64,000 nucleotides of DNA from Sporosarcina quadrami. Its GTDB lineage: Bacteria > Bacillota > Bacilli > Bacillales_A > Planococcaceae. Positions 1-9,130 of the stretch are shown here, piece after piece. The first letter of the stretch is position 1. The number at the start of each line of letters is the position of its first letter. The position numbers and the translations under genes were made by a program. The stretch covers positions 56,650 through 120,649 of the forward strand of contig NZ_JACSQN010000012.1 in the NCBI RefSeq assembly GCF_014836615.1, written 5' to 3'. The notes beneath the pieces are model-generated. The model saw only the letters and a list, made by a program, of their open reading frames with translations, had not been told where the DNA came from and made no database searches.

Positions 1-4
1 GCAG

Positions 5-33
5 TTGACTTTATATTTATACATACGTATACT
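5..33 (+). promoter_or_regulatory. sigma-A promoter of the argCJBD operon
   Basis: TTGACT at 5-10 and TATACT at 28-33 are separated by 17 bp, close to the vegetative consensus. The spacer and -10 contain the near-palindrome TATACATACGTATA (20-33), where an arginine repressor could act, but it does not match the ARG box well, so the operator idea is only inference. Confidence 0.7.
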
Positions 34-61
34 ATTCCTAATGATAAAAGGGGTGGCAGTC

Positions 62-1096
62 ATGAAGGTAGGAATCATAGGTGCTTCAGGATATGGAGGA
101 CTTGAACTTGTCCGTTTATTGCATAACCATCGAGAAGTAGAACATATCGATTTATACAGTTCGTCAGAAGAGGGGACCCAGTTTTCCAGTAAATTTCCCC
201 ACTTGTCGAAATTATACGACCGGCCACTCAAACAAATTGAAGAGGTTCATTTGAAAGCTCTTGATGTCATTTTTGCAAGTACACCTGCAGGCGTCACAAC
301 GGAAATTTTTCCCCCACTTATCGGAAATGGACCGCGACTAATAGACTTAGCAGGTGACTTTCGGTTAAAAGATCCAGATGTATATGCACATTGGTATGGG
401 AAGAGCCCGCCTCCGAGTGGAGCAATAGCAGAAAGTGCATATGGATTGACCGAGTGGAATAGAGATAGTATCCGGCGAGCGCAACTTATTGCGAATCCGG
501 GGTGCTATCCTACAGCGACACTACTGTCATTATTACCACTCGTAAAAGAGCGGCTCATCGATGCATCGCAACTTATCATAGATGCAAAAAGTGGTGTGTC
601 AGGAGCGGGGAATACACCTGGCCGGATGACGCATTTCAGCGAAACAAATGAAAATCTCTCTATTTATAAAATTCATGAGCACCAGCATATACCAGAAATC
701 GAACAGGGAATTAGCCTTTTCAGTAATGAAAAAGTAGCAGTGACATTTACTACCCATCTCATTCCAATGACTAGAGGAATCATGATAACGAGTTATGCAC
801 CTCTCAAAAGTAATGTCACCGAACAACATTTAATCGAATGTCTGAAAGAGAAATATGCACATAGTCCATTCATAAGAATCGTAACCGAAACGGCGAAATT
901 TTGTACAAAGCAAGTGTACGGTTCTAACTTCTGCGATATCCATGTGAAGGTGGATCCGCGTACTAATCGGGCGACGATTGTTTCAGTCATAGACAATGTC
1001 GTTAAAGGAGCAGCGGGGCAAGCGATTCAAAACATGAACGTGCAATTTGGACTCGATGAAACAACAGGTCTAACACAAGTTCCGTTATTCATATAA
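62..1096 (+). CDS. argC: N-acetyl-gamma-glutamyl-phosphate reductase
   Basis: ArgC catalyses the NADPH-dependent reduction of N-acetylglutamyl phosphate to the semialdehyde, the third step of ornithine/arginine synthesis in the cytoplasm. The 344-residue product has the N-terminal dinucleotide motif GASGYGG (residues 7-13) and the catalytic cysteine in NPGCYPT (Cys148), followed by a His-rich KIHEHQH segment typical of the family. The ATG at 62 is chosen over an in-frame upstream start because it is preceded by an AAAGGGGTGG ribosome site and begins directly with the Rossmann strand. It is the first gene of argC-argJ-argB-argD, with 13 bp to argJ. Confidence 0.97.
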   Translation: MKVGIIGASGYGGLELVRLLHNHREVEHIDLYSSSEEGTQFSSKFPHLSKLYDRPLKQIEEVHLKALDVIFASTPAGVTTEIFPPLIGNGPRLIDLAGDFRLKDPDVYAHWYGKSPPPSGAIAESAYGLTEWNRDSIRRAQLIANPGCYPTATLLSLLPLVKERLIDASQLIIDAKSGVSGAGNTPGRMTHFSETNENLSIYKIHEHQHIPEIEQGISLFSNEKVAVTFTTHLIPMTRGIMITSYAPLKSNVTEQHLIECLKEKYAHSPFIRIVTETAKFCTKQVYGSNFCDIHVKVDPRTNRATIVSVIDNVVKGAAGQAIQNMNVQFGLDETTGLTQVPLFI

Positions 1097-1109
1097 AGGG
1101 GGAAAAAAT

Positions 1110-2336
1110 ATGGCAGTCGCTGTTCAGCAACTCAAACGTATTTCAGGAAATAATATTGTGACACCAAAAGGGTATAAAGCTGTTGGCATCCATTGCGGAC
1201 TGAAACATAAAAAATATGATCTCGCGGTATTAATTAGTGAAGTGCCGGCAAGTGTTGCGGGTGTCTTTACGACAAATGCCATTCAGGCGGCTCCGTTACT
1301 TGTAACGAAAGAAGTTGTGAAAGAGAACGGGAAAATGCAGGCAATTATTATCAACTCAGGAAATGCTAATGCTTGTACAGGGGCACAAGGCATGGCGGAT
1401 GCTTTAATGATGCAACAGAAAACGGCAGAGAAATTCGGACTCGCACAAGAGTTAGTCGGGGTTGCCTCTACTGGAGTCATTGGTGAGAAGATGAAGATGG
1501 TGCCAATACTTAATGGAATTGAAAAGTTGAAGCCAGAAGCAAGTCTTGAAGGTTCAATTCAGTTTTCACAAGCGATTTTAACGACGGATACAGTTACGAA
1601 AAATACTGCCTATAAAACTGTAGTTGATAGCAAGGAAGTAATTATTGCTGGCACCGCGAAAGGATCAGGAATGATTGAACCGAATATGGCAACGATGCTC
1701 GGTTTTATCACGACAGATGCTCACATTGAATCTGCTCACTTGCAGCAAGCGTTGAAAGAAGTGACAGAAGTCACATTCAATTCGATCACAGTTGACGGTG
1801 ATACATCGACGAATGATATGGTGCTTGTGCTGGCTAACGGGCTTGCCGGCAATGAACCATTAACACCCTCTCATCCCGACTGGGCTACATTTGTCAAAGC
1901 ACTTCATACAGTTGCGCAAGATTTGGCGAAAATGATTGCTAAAGACGGAGAAGGGGCGACAAAACTTATAGAAGTAGAAGTGGACGGAGCGTTGTCTGAC
2001 AGTGAAGCACGGAAAATCGCCAAAACAGTTGTGGGATCGCCATTAGTGAAAACGGCTGTTTTCGGTTGTGATGCAAACTGGGGCCGTGTCATTGCGGCTG
2101 TTGGATATAGCGGAGCATCTGTTGACCCAAATGGAATAACAATAAAAATAGGTGAAACAGTCGTTGTAACGAACGGAGAACCTGCACAATTTTCCGAAGA
2201 CCTCCTCATGCAGTATTTAAAGCAGCCCGAAGTGAGAATCCATGTGCATCTGAACGTAGGAAGTGGCCAAGGATTAGCATGGGGGTGTGATCTGACATAT
2301 GACTATGTCCAAATCAATGCAACATATCGATCATAA
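1110..2336 (+). CDS. argJ: bifunctional glutamate N-acetyltransferase / ornithine acetyltransferase
   Basis: ArgJ moves the acetyl group from N-acetylornithine to glutamate, so ornithine synthesis can run as a cycle. The 408-residue precursor carries the autocleavage site PNMATML (Thr195 is the expected nucleophile that becomes the N-terminus of the beta chain) and the KGSGMIEP motif just before it. Whether this enzyme is mono- or bifunctional cannot be read with certainty; Bacillus relatives are bifunctional. An AAAGGGGG ribosome site precedes the ATG. Its end overlaps the start of argB, indicating translational coupling. Confidence 0.96.
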   Translation: MAVAVQQLKRISGNNIVTPKGYKAVGIHCGLKHKKYDLAVLISEVPASVAGVFTTNAIQAAPLLVTKEVVKENGKMQAIIINSGNANACTGAQGMADALMMQQKTAEKFGLAQELVGVASTGVIGEKMKMVPILNGIEKLKPEASLEGSIQFSQAILTTDTVTKNTAYKTVVDSKEVIIAGTAKGSGMIEPNMATMLGFITTDAHIESAHLQQALKEVTEVTFNSITVDGDTSTNDMVLVLANGLAGNEPLTPSHPDWATFVKALHTVAQDLAKMIAKDGEGATKLIEVEVDGALSDSEARKIAKTVVGSPLVKTAVFGCDANWGRVIAAVGYSGASVDPNGITIKIGETVVVTNGEPAQFSEDLLMQYLKQPEVRIHVHLNVGSGQGLAWGCDLTYDYVQINATYRS

Positions 2337-3078
2337 ACGGACCGTCATCAAATTGGGCGGCAGTATGCTGTCAGGTTTGAGCGATGTGTTTTTTTCGAAA
2401 TTCGTCCAATTGCAAAAGGAAGGTCATGAGCTTGTCATCGTCCATGGCGGAGGGCCGTTCATAAATAGTGCGCTAATTGAAAAAGGTATCAAATCACATA
2501 TTGACGAAGGTATCCGGGTCACCTGTGAGAAATCGATGGAAATCGTGAAGAGTGTGTTAATTGGTAAAGTGAATACGTCTCTCGTCCATCAATTAAATGA
2601 TAAAGGAATCAAGGCGATTGGCCTGAATGGATTTGACGGGAATTTATTACCTTGTACGGTGCTAAATGAGGAGCGGTTTGGCTTCGTTGGAAAAATTACG
2701 AAAGTAAATGAAGAAGTGTTAGTCAGTCTACTCGAAGCAGGACTAGTGCCCGTCGTTTCATGCATCGGTTCAACTCAATGTGGCACAGCGCTCAATATAA
2801 ATGCAGACACCGTAGCAAGTGAAATTGCATTGGCACTTCGCGCAAACAGCCTGATACTCGTGACAGATACGCCAGGTATCCAAGTTGGTAATGAAATGCA
2901 GCAGAATGCGTCTCCGGCTTCAATTGAACAGTGGATAGTAGAAGGAGAAATATACGGAGGCATGATTCCGAAAGTGAATGCTGCGCTTGCGTGTTTACAT
3001 GCAGGTATTCCGCAAGTCCATATCGCTGATCAACATTTAAATGGAACAGTTATCGGGTTCGAGGAGGCGCTTATTTGA
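2299..3078 (+). CDS. argB: acetylglutamate kinase
   Basis: ArgB phosphorylates N-acetylglutamate with ATP, the second step of the acetylated ornithine pathway. The product (up to 259 residues) is an amino acid kinase: KLGGS near the N-terminus, the HGGGPFIN substrate loop, and the C-terminal TDTPG and MIPK motifs. Three in-frame ATGs lie at 2299, 2305 and 2317; a GGGGGTG ribosome site around 2281-2287 suits the first two. The gene overlaps the argJ end by about 38 bp and shares 4 bp (TTGA) with argD. Confidence 0.95.
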   Translation: MTMSKSMQHIDHKRTVIKLGGSMLSGLSDVFFSKFVQLQKEGHELVIVHGGGPFINSALIEKGIKSHIDEGIRVTCEKSMEIVKSVLIGKVNTSLVHQLNDKGIKAIGLNGFDGNLLPCTVLNEERFGFVGKITKVNEEVLVSLLEAGLVPVVSCIGSTQCGTALNINADTVASEIALALRANSLILVTDTPGIQVGNEMQQNASPASIEQWIVEGEIYGGMIPKVNAALACLHAGIPQVHIADQHLNGTVIGFEEALI

Positions 3079-4217
3079 GTACACTATTTACTAACTACGC
3101 ACGTCGATCCGTTCATCTCGTAAGAGGAGAGGGGACACGTGTGTACGATGATAATAATAAAGCATATCTCGATTTCACTAGTGGCATTGCAGTCGTTAGT
3201 CTTGGTCATGCGCATCCATCAATTGTAGATGCGGTAAAAAAGCAGAGTGAAAAATTATGGCATACATCAAATCTGTTTGAAAGCCCCGAACAAGAGATGC
3301 TGGCAAAAACCCTAATGAAAGGTACACCTTTTTCTCGTGCGTTCTTTTGTAACAGCGGGGCTGAAGCAAACGAAGCGGCCATTAAGCTTGCACGCAAACA
3401 TACCGGAAAGCAAGTCATCATCACTTTCGAGCAATCGTTCCACGGCCGGACGTTCGGTGCCATGTCGGCGACAGGTCAAGAAAAAGTGAAATTCGGATTT
3501 GGTCCGATGTTGGAAACCTTCCGGACAATTCCTTTTAATGATAGTCGTGCTCTTGAAGCGGCAGTTGACGAAGATGTGGCTGCCATCATGCTTGAAGTGA
3601 TCCAAGGTGAAGGTGGAGTGAATACAATCACACCGGAATTCGCTTCCAAAATACAAGAGATTTGTATGGCCAATGGAATCCTTTGTATTGTTGATGAAGT
3701 GCAAACTGGAATTGGTCGAACGGGTTCTAAATATGCTTATGAACATACCGTGTTACAACCGGATATTATGACACTGGCAAAAGGATTGGGAGGTGGTTTT
3801 CCAATCGGTGCAATGCTCGGGCATGAAAAACTTGCCGAATCATTTGGACCTGGGACACATGGAACGACATTCGGTGGTAATCCGCTCGCAGTGGCAGTGG
3901 CGCAAACAGTTGTCGATTATGTGTTTGAAGAAGAGTTTCTAAGTGAAGTTGAACGGAAGTCCACTTACTTAATGGAAAAACTTAAAGATTCTTTGGCTAA
4001 CAATCATATTGAAATTTTAGGTAAAGGTTTACTTATCGGTATAAGGTGCACAGATGAAGTTACCCCTATTATTAGCATAGCGGAAGAGGAAGGGCTTTTG
4101 CTCGTACAGGCAGGTCCGAATGTCATTCGCTTATTACCACCATTAACTGTGTCAGAACAGGAGATTGACGAAGCCATTGCATTACTCACGACATCGATGC
4201 GCGTGCCGAGTCAGTAA
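3075..4217 (+). CDS. argD: acetylornithine aminotransferase
   Basis: ArgD is the PLP-dependent class III aminotransferase that converts N-acetylglutamate semialdehyde plus glutamate into N-acetylornithine. The 380-residue protein shows NSGAEANE, the VDEVQTG aspartate loop and the Schiff-base lysine in LAKGLGGG (Lys236). The start is TTG, inside the argB stop (TTGA overlap), with a strong GAGGAGG ribosome site at 3061-3067. In Bacillus subtilis the operon continues with carAB-argF; here a strong terminator follows argD and those genes are absent from the window. Confidence 0.96.
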   Translation: MSTLFTNYARRSVHLVRGEGTRVYDDNNKAYLDFTSGIAVVSLGHAHPSIVDAVKKQSEKLWHTSNLFESPEQEMLAKTLMKGTPFSRAFFCNSGAEANEAAIKLARKHTGKQVIITFEQSFHGRTFGAMSATGQEKVKFGFGPMLETFRTIPFNDSRALEAAVDEDVAAIMLEVIQGEGGVNTITPEFASKIQEICMANGILCIVDEVQTGIGRTGSKYAYEHTVLQPDIMTLAKGLGGGFPIGAMLGHEKLAESFGPGTHGTTFGGNPLAVAVAQTVVDYVFEEEFLSEVERKSTYLMEKLKDSLANNHIEILGKGLLIGIRCTDEVTPIISIAEEEGLLLVQAGPNVIRLLPPLTVSEQEIDEAIALLTTSMRVPSQ

Positions 4218-4278
4218 AGAAGTATGCTTGAATTAATGTGTTCAGTGAAACACCATTCAAACAGGCTATTATAGCCCT

Positions 4279-4321
4279 TGCAAAAACGGATCTCACGGAC
4301 TGGGGAGATCCGTTTTTGCAT
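4279..4321 (+). terminator. terminator after argD
   Basis: A 16-bp perfect stem (TGCAAAAACGGATCTC pairing with 4305-4320) with a 10-nt loop ends in a T5 run. It closes the arg operon. Confidence 0.9.
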
Positions 4322-4434
4322 GAGCAATTATCTTCTGAATTGCATTATATCCGATTGAAAGAGCTAGACGCCTTTCACGTGAATATTAGATATGATATGC
4401 TCATATAGCATTTAAACATAAAGGAGGCGATTAG

Positions 4435-5643
4435 ATGGATCCAGAGTATCGTTCAAAAAAAATATTATTTACTAAACAGACATTGTTATTAATTATCGGC
4501 ATTATCTTTATTGCCTCCACACTTCGATCTCCTTTAACATCTGTTGGACCGATTATCGCACCTATTCGTGATAGTTTAGGAATGTCCAATGTATTGGCAG
4601 GGTTTTTAACAACGATACCACTCTTGGCTTTTGCAATCATTTCACCGTTTGCTCCGAAGCTAGCCAATCGTTTTGGTATGGAAATCACATTATTTCTCTC
4701 ATTATGTCTCATTACATTAGGTATTGTCATCCGTTCGATCGGATCCGTGCCTCTATTATTAATCGGTACTTTTTTAATAGGTGTCGCAATCGCATTTGGA
4801 AATGTGTTATTGCCAGGCTTATTAAAACTTAGTTTTCCATTACATATCGGTTTGATGACTGGAATCTATTCTGTAGCTATGAATATTTCAGCAACAATTG
4901 CTTCAGGCATTAGTGTCCCGATTGTCGAAAAAACCACTTTTGGTTGGCAAGGTGCTTTAGGGATTTGGGCGATTTTATCCGTAATAGCATTGTTCTTGTG
5001 GCTTCCGCAATTGAAAGGTCGAGTGAAACTGCCGGCTAAAACGAAGCAGCTGGAAGATGTCAATAAAACTCCGCTTTGGAAATCGCCTACTGCATGGGCC
5101 GTTACATTGTTTATGGGATTGCAATCATTGTTGTTCTACTCCACTTCAGCCTGGATGCCTGAAATGCTTACATCGCGTGGCATGGAAGCTGCTCAAGCGG
5201 GTTGGATGCTGTCATTGCTACAGTTTTCGCAACTACCTATGACATTCATCATTCCTATTATTGCAGGAAGAGTAAAAGATCAAAGAAGTATTGTTCTTGG
5301 TGTAGCTGCCTTATTCATGATTGGATATGGTGGAGTATTAGTAGGAAGTTTCGCATTGACTCCTCTTTGGATGATTGCAATCGGTATCGCAGGCGGATCA
5401 GCTTTTGGACTTTCCATGATGTTCTTTACTCTGCGGACAGATACACATATGGATGCTGCACAGTTATCAGGTATGGCACAATCATATGGCTACCTGCTTG
5501 CAGCAGGAGGTCCTGTCTTGTTCGGGTATTTGCATGATTTGACGGACTCGTGGACTAGTCCGATGATTATTTTCATTGTAGTCGCATTTCTATTGATGTT
5601 TAGTGGATTGGTTGCGGGAAAAAATAAAAAAGTAGTAATATAA
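4435..5643 (+). CDS. MFS transporter, CynX/NimT family
   Basis: This 402-residue protein has about 12 hydrophobic segments and the CynX/NimT-type N-terminal signature RSPLTSVGPII just after the first helix. It resembles Bacillus YycB. The family exports small anions or drug-like compounds (cyanate and 2-nitroimidazole in E. coli relatives); the substrate here cannot be inferred. A strong AAAGGAGG ribosome site precedes the ATG. It is monocistronic, flanked by terminators, and its position beside argD does not by itself argue for an arginine role. Confidence 0.85.
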   Translation: MDPEYRSKKILFTKQTLLLIIGIIFIASTLRSPLTSVGPIIAPIRDSLGMSNVLAGFLTTIPLLAFAIISPFAPKLANRFGMEITLFLSLCLITLGIVIRSIGSVPLLLIGTFLIGVAIAFGNVLLPGLLKLSFPLHIGLMTGIYSVAMNISATIASGISVPIVEKTTFGWQGALGIWAILSVIALFLWLPQLKGRVKLPAKTKQLEDVNKTPLWKSPTAWAVTLFMGLQSLLFYSTSAWMPEMLTSRGMEAAQAGWMLSLLQFSQLPMTFIIPIIAGRVKDQRSIVLGVAALFMIGYGGVLVGSFALTPLWMIAIGIAGGSAFGLSMMFFTLRTDTHMDAAQLSGMAQSYGYLLAAGGPVLFGYLHDLTDSWTSPMIIFIVVAFLLMFSGLVAGKNKKVVI

Positions 5644-5700
5644 AAAGAAGTGCCCGATGGAAATGCAGTTGCATGTTCCGTCGGACACTTCTTTTTCTTT
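5642..5700. terminator. bidirectional terminator
   Basis: A long stem pairs AAAAAGAAGTGCCCGATGG with 5678-5696, with A-rich and T-rich flanks. It serves the MFS gene (+) and the convergent lipoprotein gene (-). Confidence 0.85.
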
Positions 5701-6116
5701 TATTGGATAAAGTCATTATACAGGAGACCTTCGTCGTCCAATTTAATGATTTTCAAGTGCTTATCATTTTTCACATAAACACTCTTATATACTTTTTTAC
5801 CGCTTTCATCTTCAAAGAGAATGACACGTGTACCTGGATTGTCTTCTTCCACTTTAGAAGTATGTGCAGCCAAGTCAATATTGTCGTCGATAATAGCATA
5901 TTCTTCAAACGTTGTAAGATCGTCGCCTACAACATCTGCCTGCTCATCTTCAACTTCTGTTGCATCGTCTTCTTCTACGACTTCAGCTGAATCACTATCA
6001 TCCACTTCAACTTCTGGAGTCGTATCCACGTCTACATCTACCGAATCCTTTGCTTTGTCGTCAGAACAACCTGCAAGTACTAGTAGACCTAGTAAAATGA
6101 ACAAATACTTTTTCAT
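5700..6116 (-). CDS. small acidic lipoprotein of unknown function
   Basis: The 138-residue product begins MKKYLFILLGLLVLAGCSDD, a type II signal peptide with lipobox LAGC (lipidated Cys17). Residues about 20-65 are an extremely Asp/Glu-rich low-complexity linker, followed by a roughly 70-residue C-terminal part (FEEYAIIDDNIDL onwards) that looks folded. I do not recognise the family. The ATG at 6116 is preferred over an upstream GTG because that GTG lies inside the AAAGGAGTG ribosome site. It should be anchored on the outer face of the membrane. Confidence 0.8.
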   Translation of the reverse strand: MKKYLFILLGLLVLAGCSDDKAKDSVDVDVDTTPEVEVDDSDSAEVVEEDDATEVEDEQADVVGDDLTTFEEYAIIDDNIDLAAHTSKVEEDNPGTRVILFEDESGKKVYKSVYVKNDKHLKIIKLDDEGLLYNDFIQ

Positions 6117-6282
6117 GATGTTAAACACTCCTTTTTTGTAGTATTTTTCACTTCATTGACATGCGAGTACAAGCAAGTGAAAAGTCATATGTATTATTCG
6201 ATGAGCGCAAGCCATCAAATAGTGAACATAACAATCTTAATACCCATATAGTATAAAAAGCAAACCAAAGGTGTGTAAGCCG

Positions 6283-6582
6283 ATGTATGACAAGTCTGAG
6301 CAACAAGGTAAGACACCATTTACAGTAAGTGATCTATTGAGTGGGAAAGAGCTTGAAATAATTGCGGCGGCTTTATTATTGTCGGGTAAATTAAAAGTAG
6401 ATGCTGTACAGCTTTACAGAAGTCAGCCGATTATTTTTGTGACACTCGTCGGGTCATTTGATTCTAAGAAGGAAGAAAAGAAAGACACAATGGCAGATTT
6501 TCTTGGACGCACTGGAGACCTAGAAGCGAATGAAATGCTTGATCGACTGAGAGAAACGATGAATGGGAGCGATAGGAGGTAA
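6283..6582 (+). CDS. hypothetical protein, small
   Basis: A 99-residue protein that I do not recognise. The middle has a hydrophobic stretch (ELEIIAAALLLSGKLKVDAVQLY) followed by LYRSQPIIFVTLVGSF, then a charged, probably helical C-terminus. An AAAGGTG ribosome site supports the ATG at 6283 over a GTG at 6271. The stop codon is 5 bp before the TTG of a 38-residue membrane peptide, so the two form a probable two-gene operon. Confidence 0.65.
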   Translation: MYDKSEQQGKTPFTVSDLLSGKELEIIAAALLLSGKLKVDAVQLYRSQPIIFVTLVGSFDSKKEEKKDTMADFLGRTGDLEANEMLDRLRETMNGSDRR

Positions 6583-6587
6583 GTGTT

Positions 6588-6704
6588 TTGTCCGGTAAGA
6601 AGGATTTCGACGGAGTCAGCTTCATAAACGCTGTCATCTTAGTATTGTTTTTACTGCTGCTAGTCTTTGGTTCAACAAAACTTGAAGACTTTTCTAGTGT
6701 GTAA
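6588..6704 (+). CDS. 38-residue single-pass membrane peptide
   Basis: A short gene starting with TTG after a TAGGAGGT ribosome site at 6573-6580 (7-8 bp spacing). The product has a charged N-terminus (MSGKKDFDG), one transmembrane segment (about residues 12-28, rich in Leu/Val/Ile) and the short tail STKLEDFSSV. It is coupled to the upstream 99-residue protein and followed at once by a terminator. I recognise no family; the architecture resembles small sporulation or stress membrane peptides of bacilli. Confidence 0.6.
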   Translation: MSGKKDFDGVSFINAVILVLFLLLLVFGSTKLEDFSSV

Positions 6705-6746
6705 AAATGCTGCACGCCTCCTATAGGGAGACATGCAGCAAAAATG
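6703..6746. terminator. bidirectional terminator
   Basis: The stem TGCTGCA...TGCAGCA with an inner CCTCC...GGGAG pairing has A-rich and T-rich flanks on both sides. It separates the small-peptide operon from the convergent polyamine operon. Confidence 0.7.
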
Positions 6747-6748
6747 AT

Positions 6749-7891
6749 TTAGGACAACCTCATTTTAAAATCTTCATACCCAAATTCTTGTATGACTTTA
6801 ATGTCGCCATCTTTTGTGCTAAGAACAATGGACGGCAGATTCATGCCATTGAATGTATTGTTTTTGACCATTGTGTAATGTCCCATATCCGTGAAGACCA
6901 ACTTGTCACCAGGTTTTAAAGGCTCATCAAACGAATAGTCACCAATGACATCGCCTGCTAGACAAGTAGGTCCGCCTAATCGGTAAGTAATCATCTTTTC
7001 GTTCGCTTTACCCGAACCGACGATTTCAGGACGATAAGGCATTTCCAGAACATCAGGCATATGACAGGATGCCGATGTATCGACTATTGCAATTGGCATG
7101 TCGTTCTGCATCGTATCGAGTACAGTCGTGACGAGGAAGCCAGTATTCAGTGCAATCGCTTCGCCAGGTTCCAAATAAACGTCAAGTCCGTATTTGTTCT
7201 TCATGAAAAGAATGGACTCTATGAGCGATTCGACATCATAATCAGGTCTTGTAATATGATGTCCTCCGCCGAAATTGATCCATTTCATGCCAGTCAAATA
7301 CTTGCCAAACTTTTCGTCCACCACTTTGATTGTACGAGCAAGTGTATCCGAATTCTGTTCACACATCGTATGGAAATGCAAGCCGCTTATACCATCCAAC
7401 TCATCGGGTTCAAAGTTTTCAAGCGTGACACCAAATCGAGAATGTGTGAAACAAGGATTGTACATGTCGACTTCAATCTCCGAGTATTCGGGATTGATGC
7501 GGATACCGCATTCAATCGGTTTAGGATCACTTTTCACTTTATCTTTGAAACGTCTCCATTGGTCGAACGTGTTGAACACGATATGGTCCGAGTATTTTAG
7601 TATTTCATCGAAATCCGATTCCGAAAAAGCTGGTGCATAGGAATGTACTTCTTTACCCATTTCTTCATATCCGAGCTTTGCCTCAAAAACACCACTTGAA
7701 GTGACACCATTTAAATATTGGCCGATAAGTGGATAGACCGAAAACATCGAAAATCCTTTTTGAGCAAGTAGAATTTTGCAACCTGTGCGATCAATAATCG
7801 ATTTCAGCAATTCAAGATTTTTGATTAACAGCTTTTCATCGACAACATAAGAAGGGGAGGGCACAGCTTTTGGATCAAAGTTCAAGTGCAT
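6749..7891 (-). CDS. nspC: carboxynorspermidine/carboxyspermidine decarboxylase
   Basis: A 380-residue PLP enzyme of the alanine-racemase-fold decarboxylases. It would decarboxylate carboxyspermidine (or carboxynorspermidine) to spermidine (or norspermidine). Visible marks are the PLP lysine in LLAQKGFS (Lys45), the phosphate-binding INFGGGHH, the LEPGEAI loop and the catalytic cysteine region DTSASCHMPD. The ATG at 7891 has AGGAGG seven bases upstream; an ATG at 7897 is too close to it. It is the last gene of the six-gene polyamine operon, 14 bp after the synthase gene. The exact substrate chain length is not readable from sequence. Confidence 0.93.
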   Translation of the reverse strand: MHLNFDPKAVPSPSYVVDEKLLIKNLELLKSIIDRTGCKILLAQKGFSMFSVYPLIGQYLNGVTSSGVFEAKLGYEEMGKEVHSYAPAFSESDFDEILKYSDHIVFNTFDQWRRFKDKVKSDPKPIECGIRINPEYSEIEVDMYNPCFTHSRFGVTLENFEPDELDGISGLHFHTMCEQNSDTLARTIKVVDEKFGKYLTGMKWINFGGGHHITRPDYDVESLIESILFMKNKYGLDVYLEPGEAIALNTGFLVTTVLDTMQNDMPIAIVDTSASCHMPDVLEMPYRPEIVGSGKANEKMITYRLGGPTCLAGDVIGDYSFDEPLKPGDKLVFTDMGHYTMVKNNTFNGMNLPSIVLSTKDGDIKVIQEFGYEDFKMRLS

Positions 7892-7905
7892 GTTCATTCC
7901 TCCTA

Positions 7906-9105
7906 TCAATCAATCAGCTCAGGGTTGAAGTTTTCTTGCCAAGGCAGGCCATACTTGTTCAATGCGTCCATGAACGGATCTGGATCAAATTCCTCTACGT
8001 TAAAGACGCCCGGCTTCTTCCATTTGCCAGTAAGCATCAGCATTGCTCCGATCATTGCTGGGACACCAGTCGTATATGAGATTGCTTGTGAACCGACTTC
8101 TTTGTAGCACTCTTCGTGGTCGGATACATTATATACATAATACGTCTTTTCTTCGCCGTCTTTAGTACCTTGGAAAATACAGCCGATATTCGTTTTCCCT
8201 TTTGTACGTGGTCCTAGAGAAGCCGGGTCAGGTAATATTTCTTTTAAGAATTGAAGGGGAACAATTTCTTTACCTTCGAACATGATCGGTTCTATGGACG
8301 TCATACCGACGTTTTCAAGCACTTTTAAGTGTGTAAGATAATTTTGTGAGAATGTCATCCAGAAACGGATTTTCTTAATGCCTTTGATATTGACAGCGAG
8401 TGATTCCAATTCCTCATGGTAGAGAAGGTAGACATCTTTCGGTCCAATTTCCGGCAAATCATATACACGTTTTTCTGAAAGCGGAGGCGTTTCAATGAAC
8501 TCGCCATTTTCCCAGTAACGGCCATTCGCCGTAATCTCACGGATATTGATCTCTGGGTTGAAGTTCGTAGCGAACGGATAGCCGTGATCGCCTGCGTTCG
8601 CGTCAACGATATCGATTGTATGAATTTCATCAAAATAGTGCTTTTGTGCATAAGCGGAAAATACACCTGTAACACCAGGGTCAAATCCACTTCCGAGAAG
8701 AGCAGTAAGTCCAGCTTTTTCAAACTTTTCTTTGTAAGCCCATTGCCATTTGTATTCGAACTTAGCTGTATCAAGTGGCTCGTAGTTAGCTGTATCCAAA
8801 TAGTCAACGCCAGTTGCTAGACACGCATCCATAATCGTCAAATCCTGATAGGGAAGTGCGACGTTTATAACGATGTCCGGTTGGAAGGAGTTGATCAATT
8901 CAACTAGCTCGTCCACATTATCTGCATCTACTTGTGCAGTCTGGATTTTTGTTTGCCCTCCGTCAAGCTTCTCTTTCAATGCATCACATTTCGATTTTGT
9001 TCTACTTGCGATACAAATTTCTTCGAACACATCCGGAACTTCACAACATTTATGAACGACAACGCTTGCTACTCCACCTGCACCGATAATTAACGCTTTT
9101 GCCAA
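7906..9105 (-). CDS. carboxynorspermidine/carboxyspermidine synthase (saccharopine dehydrogenase-like)
   Basis: The 399-residue product belongs to the saccharopine-dehydrogenase-like carboxynorspermidine synthases, which condense aspartate semialdehyde with a diamine and reduce the imine with NADPH. The N-terminal Rossmann motif is IIGAGGVASVV, and the segment VALPYQDLTIMDAC and the GSGFDPGVTGVF loop are typical of the family. The start is taken as TTG at 9105, since AGGCGGTG sits seven bases upstream and overlaps an alternative GTG at 9114. It lies 25 bp after speB and just before nspC, its usual partner. A carboxyaminopropylagmatine substrate is also possible. Confidence 0.9.
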   Translation of the reverse strand: MAKALIIGAGGVASVVVHKCCEVPDVFEEICIASRTKSKCDALKEKLDGGQTKIQTAQVDADNVDELVELINSFQPDIVINVALPYQDLTIMDACLATGVDYLDTANYEPLDTAKFEYKWQWAYKEKFEKAGLTALLGSGFDPGVTGVFSAYAQKHYFDEIHTIDIVDANAGDHGYPFATNFNPEINIREITANGRYWENGEFIETPPLSEKRVYDLPEIGPKDVYLLYHEELESLAVNIKGIKKIRFWMTFSQNYLTHLKVLENVGMTSIEPIMFEGKEIVPLQFLKEILPDPASLGPRTKGKTNIGCIFQGTKDGEEKTYYVYNVSDHEECYKEVGSQAISYTTGVPAMIGAMLMLTGKWKKPGVFNVEEFDPDPFMDALNKYGLPWQENFNPELID

Positions 9106-9130
9106 TCCAAACACCGCCTATAATTATATT

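Noticed and set aside
5..40. ARG box at the argC promoter
   Set aside because: An AT-rich near-palindrome is there but it does not match the ArgR/AhrC half-site closely enough to call.
5821..6141. Plus-strand Ser/Thr-rich frame opposite the acidic lipoprotein
   Set aside because: Antisense shadow of the Asp/Glu-rich coding region; no ribosome site.
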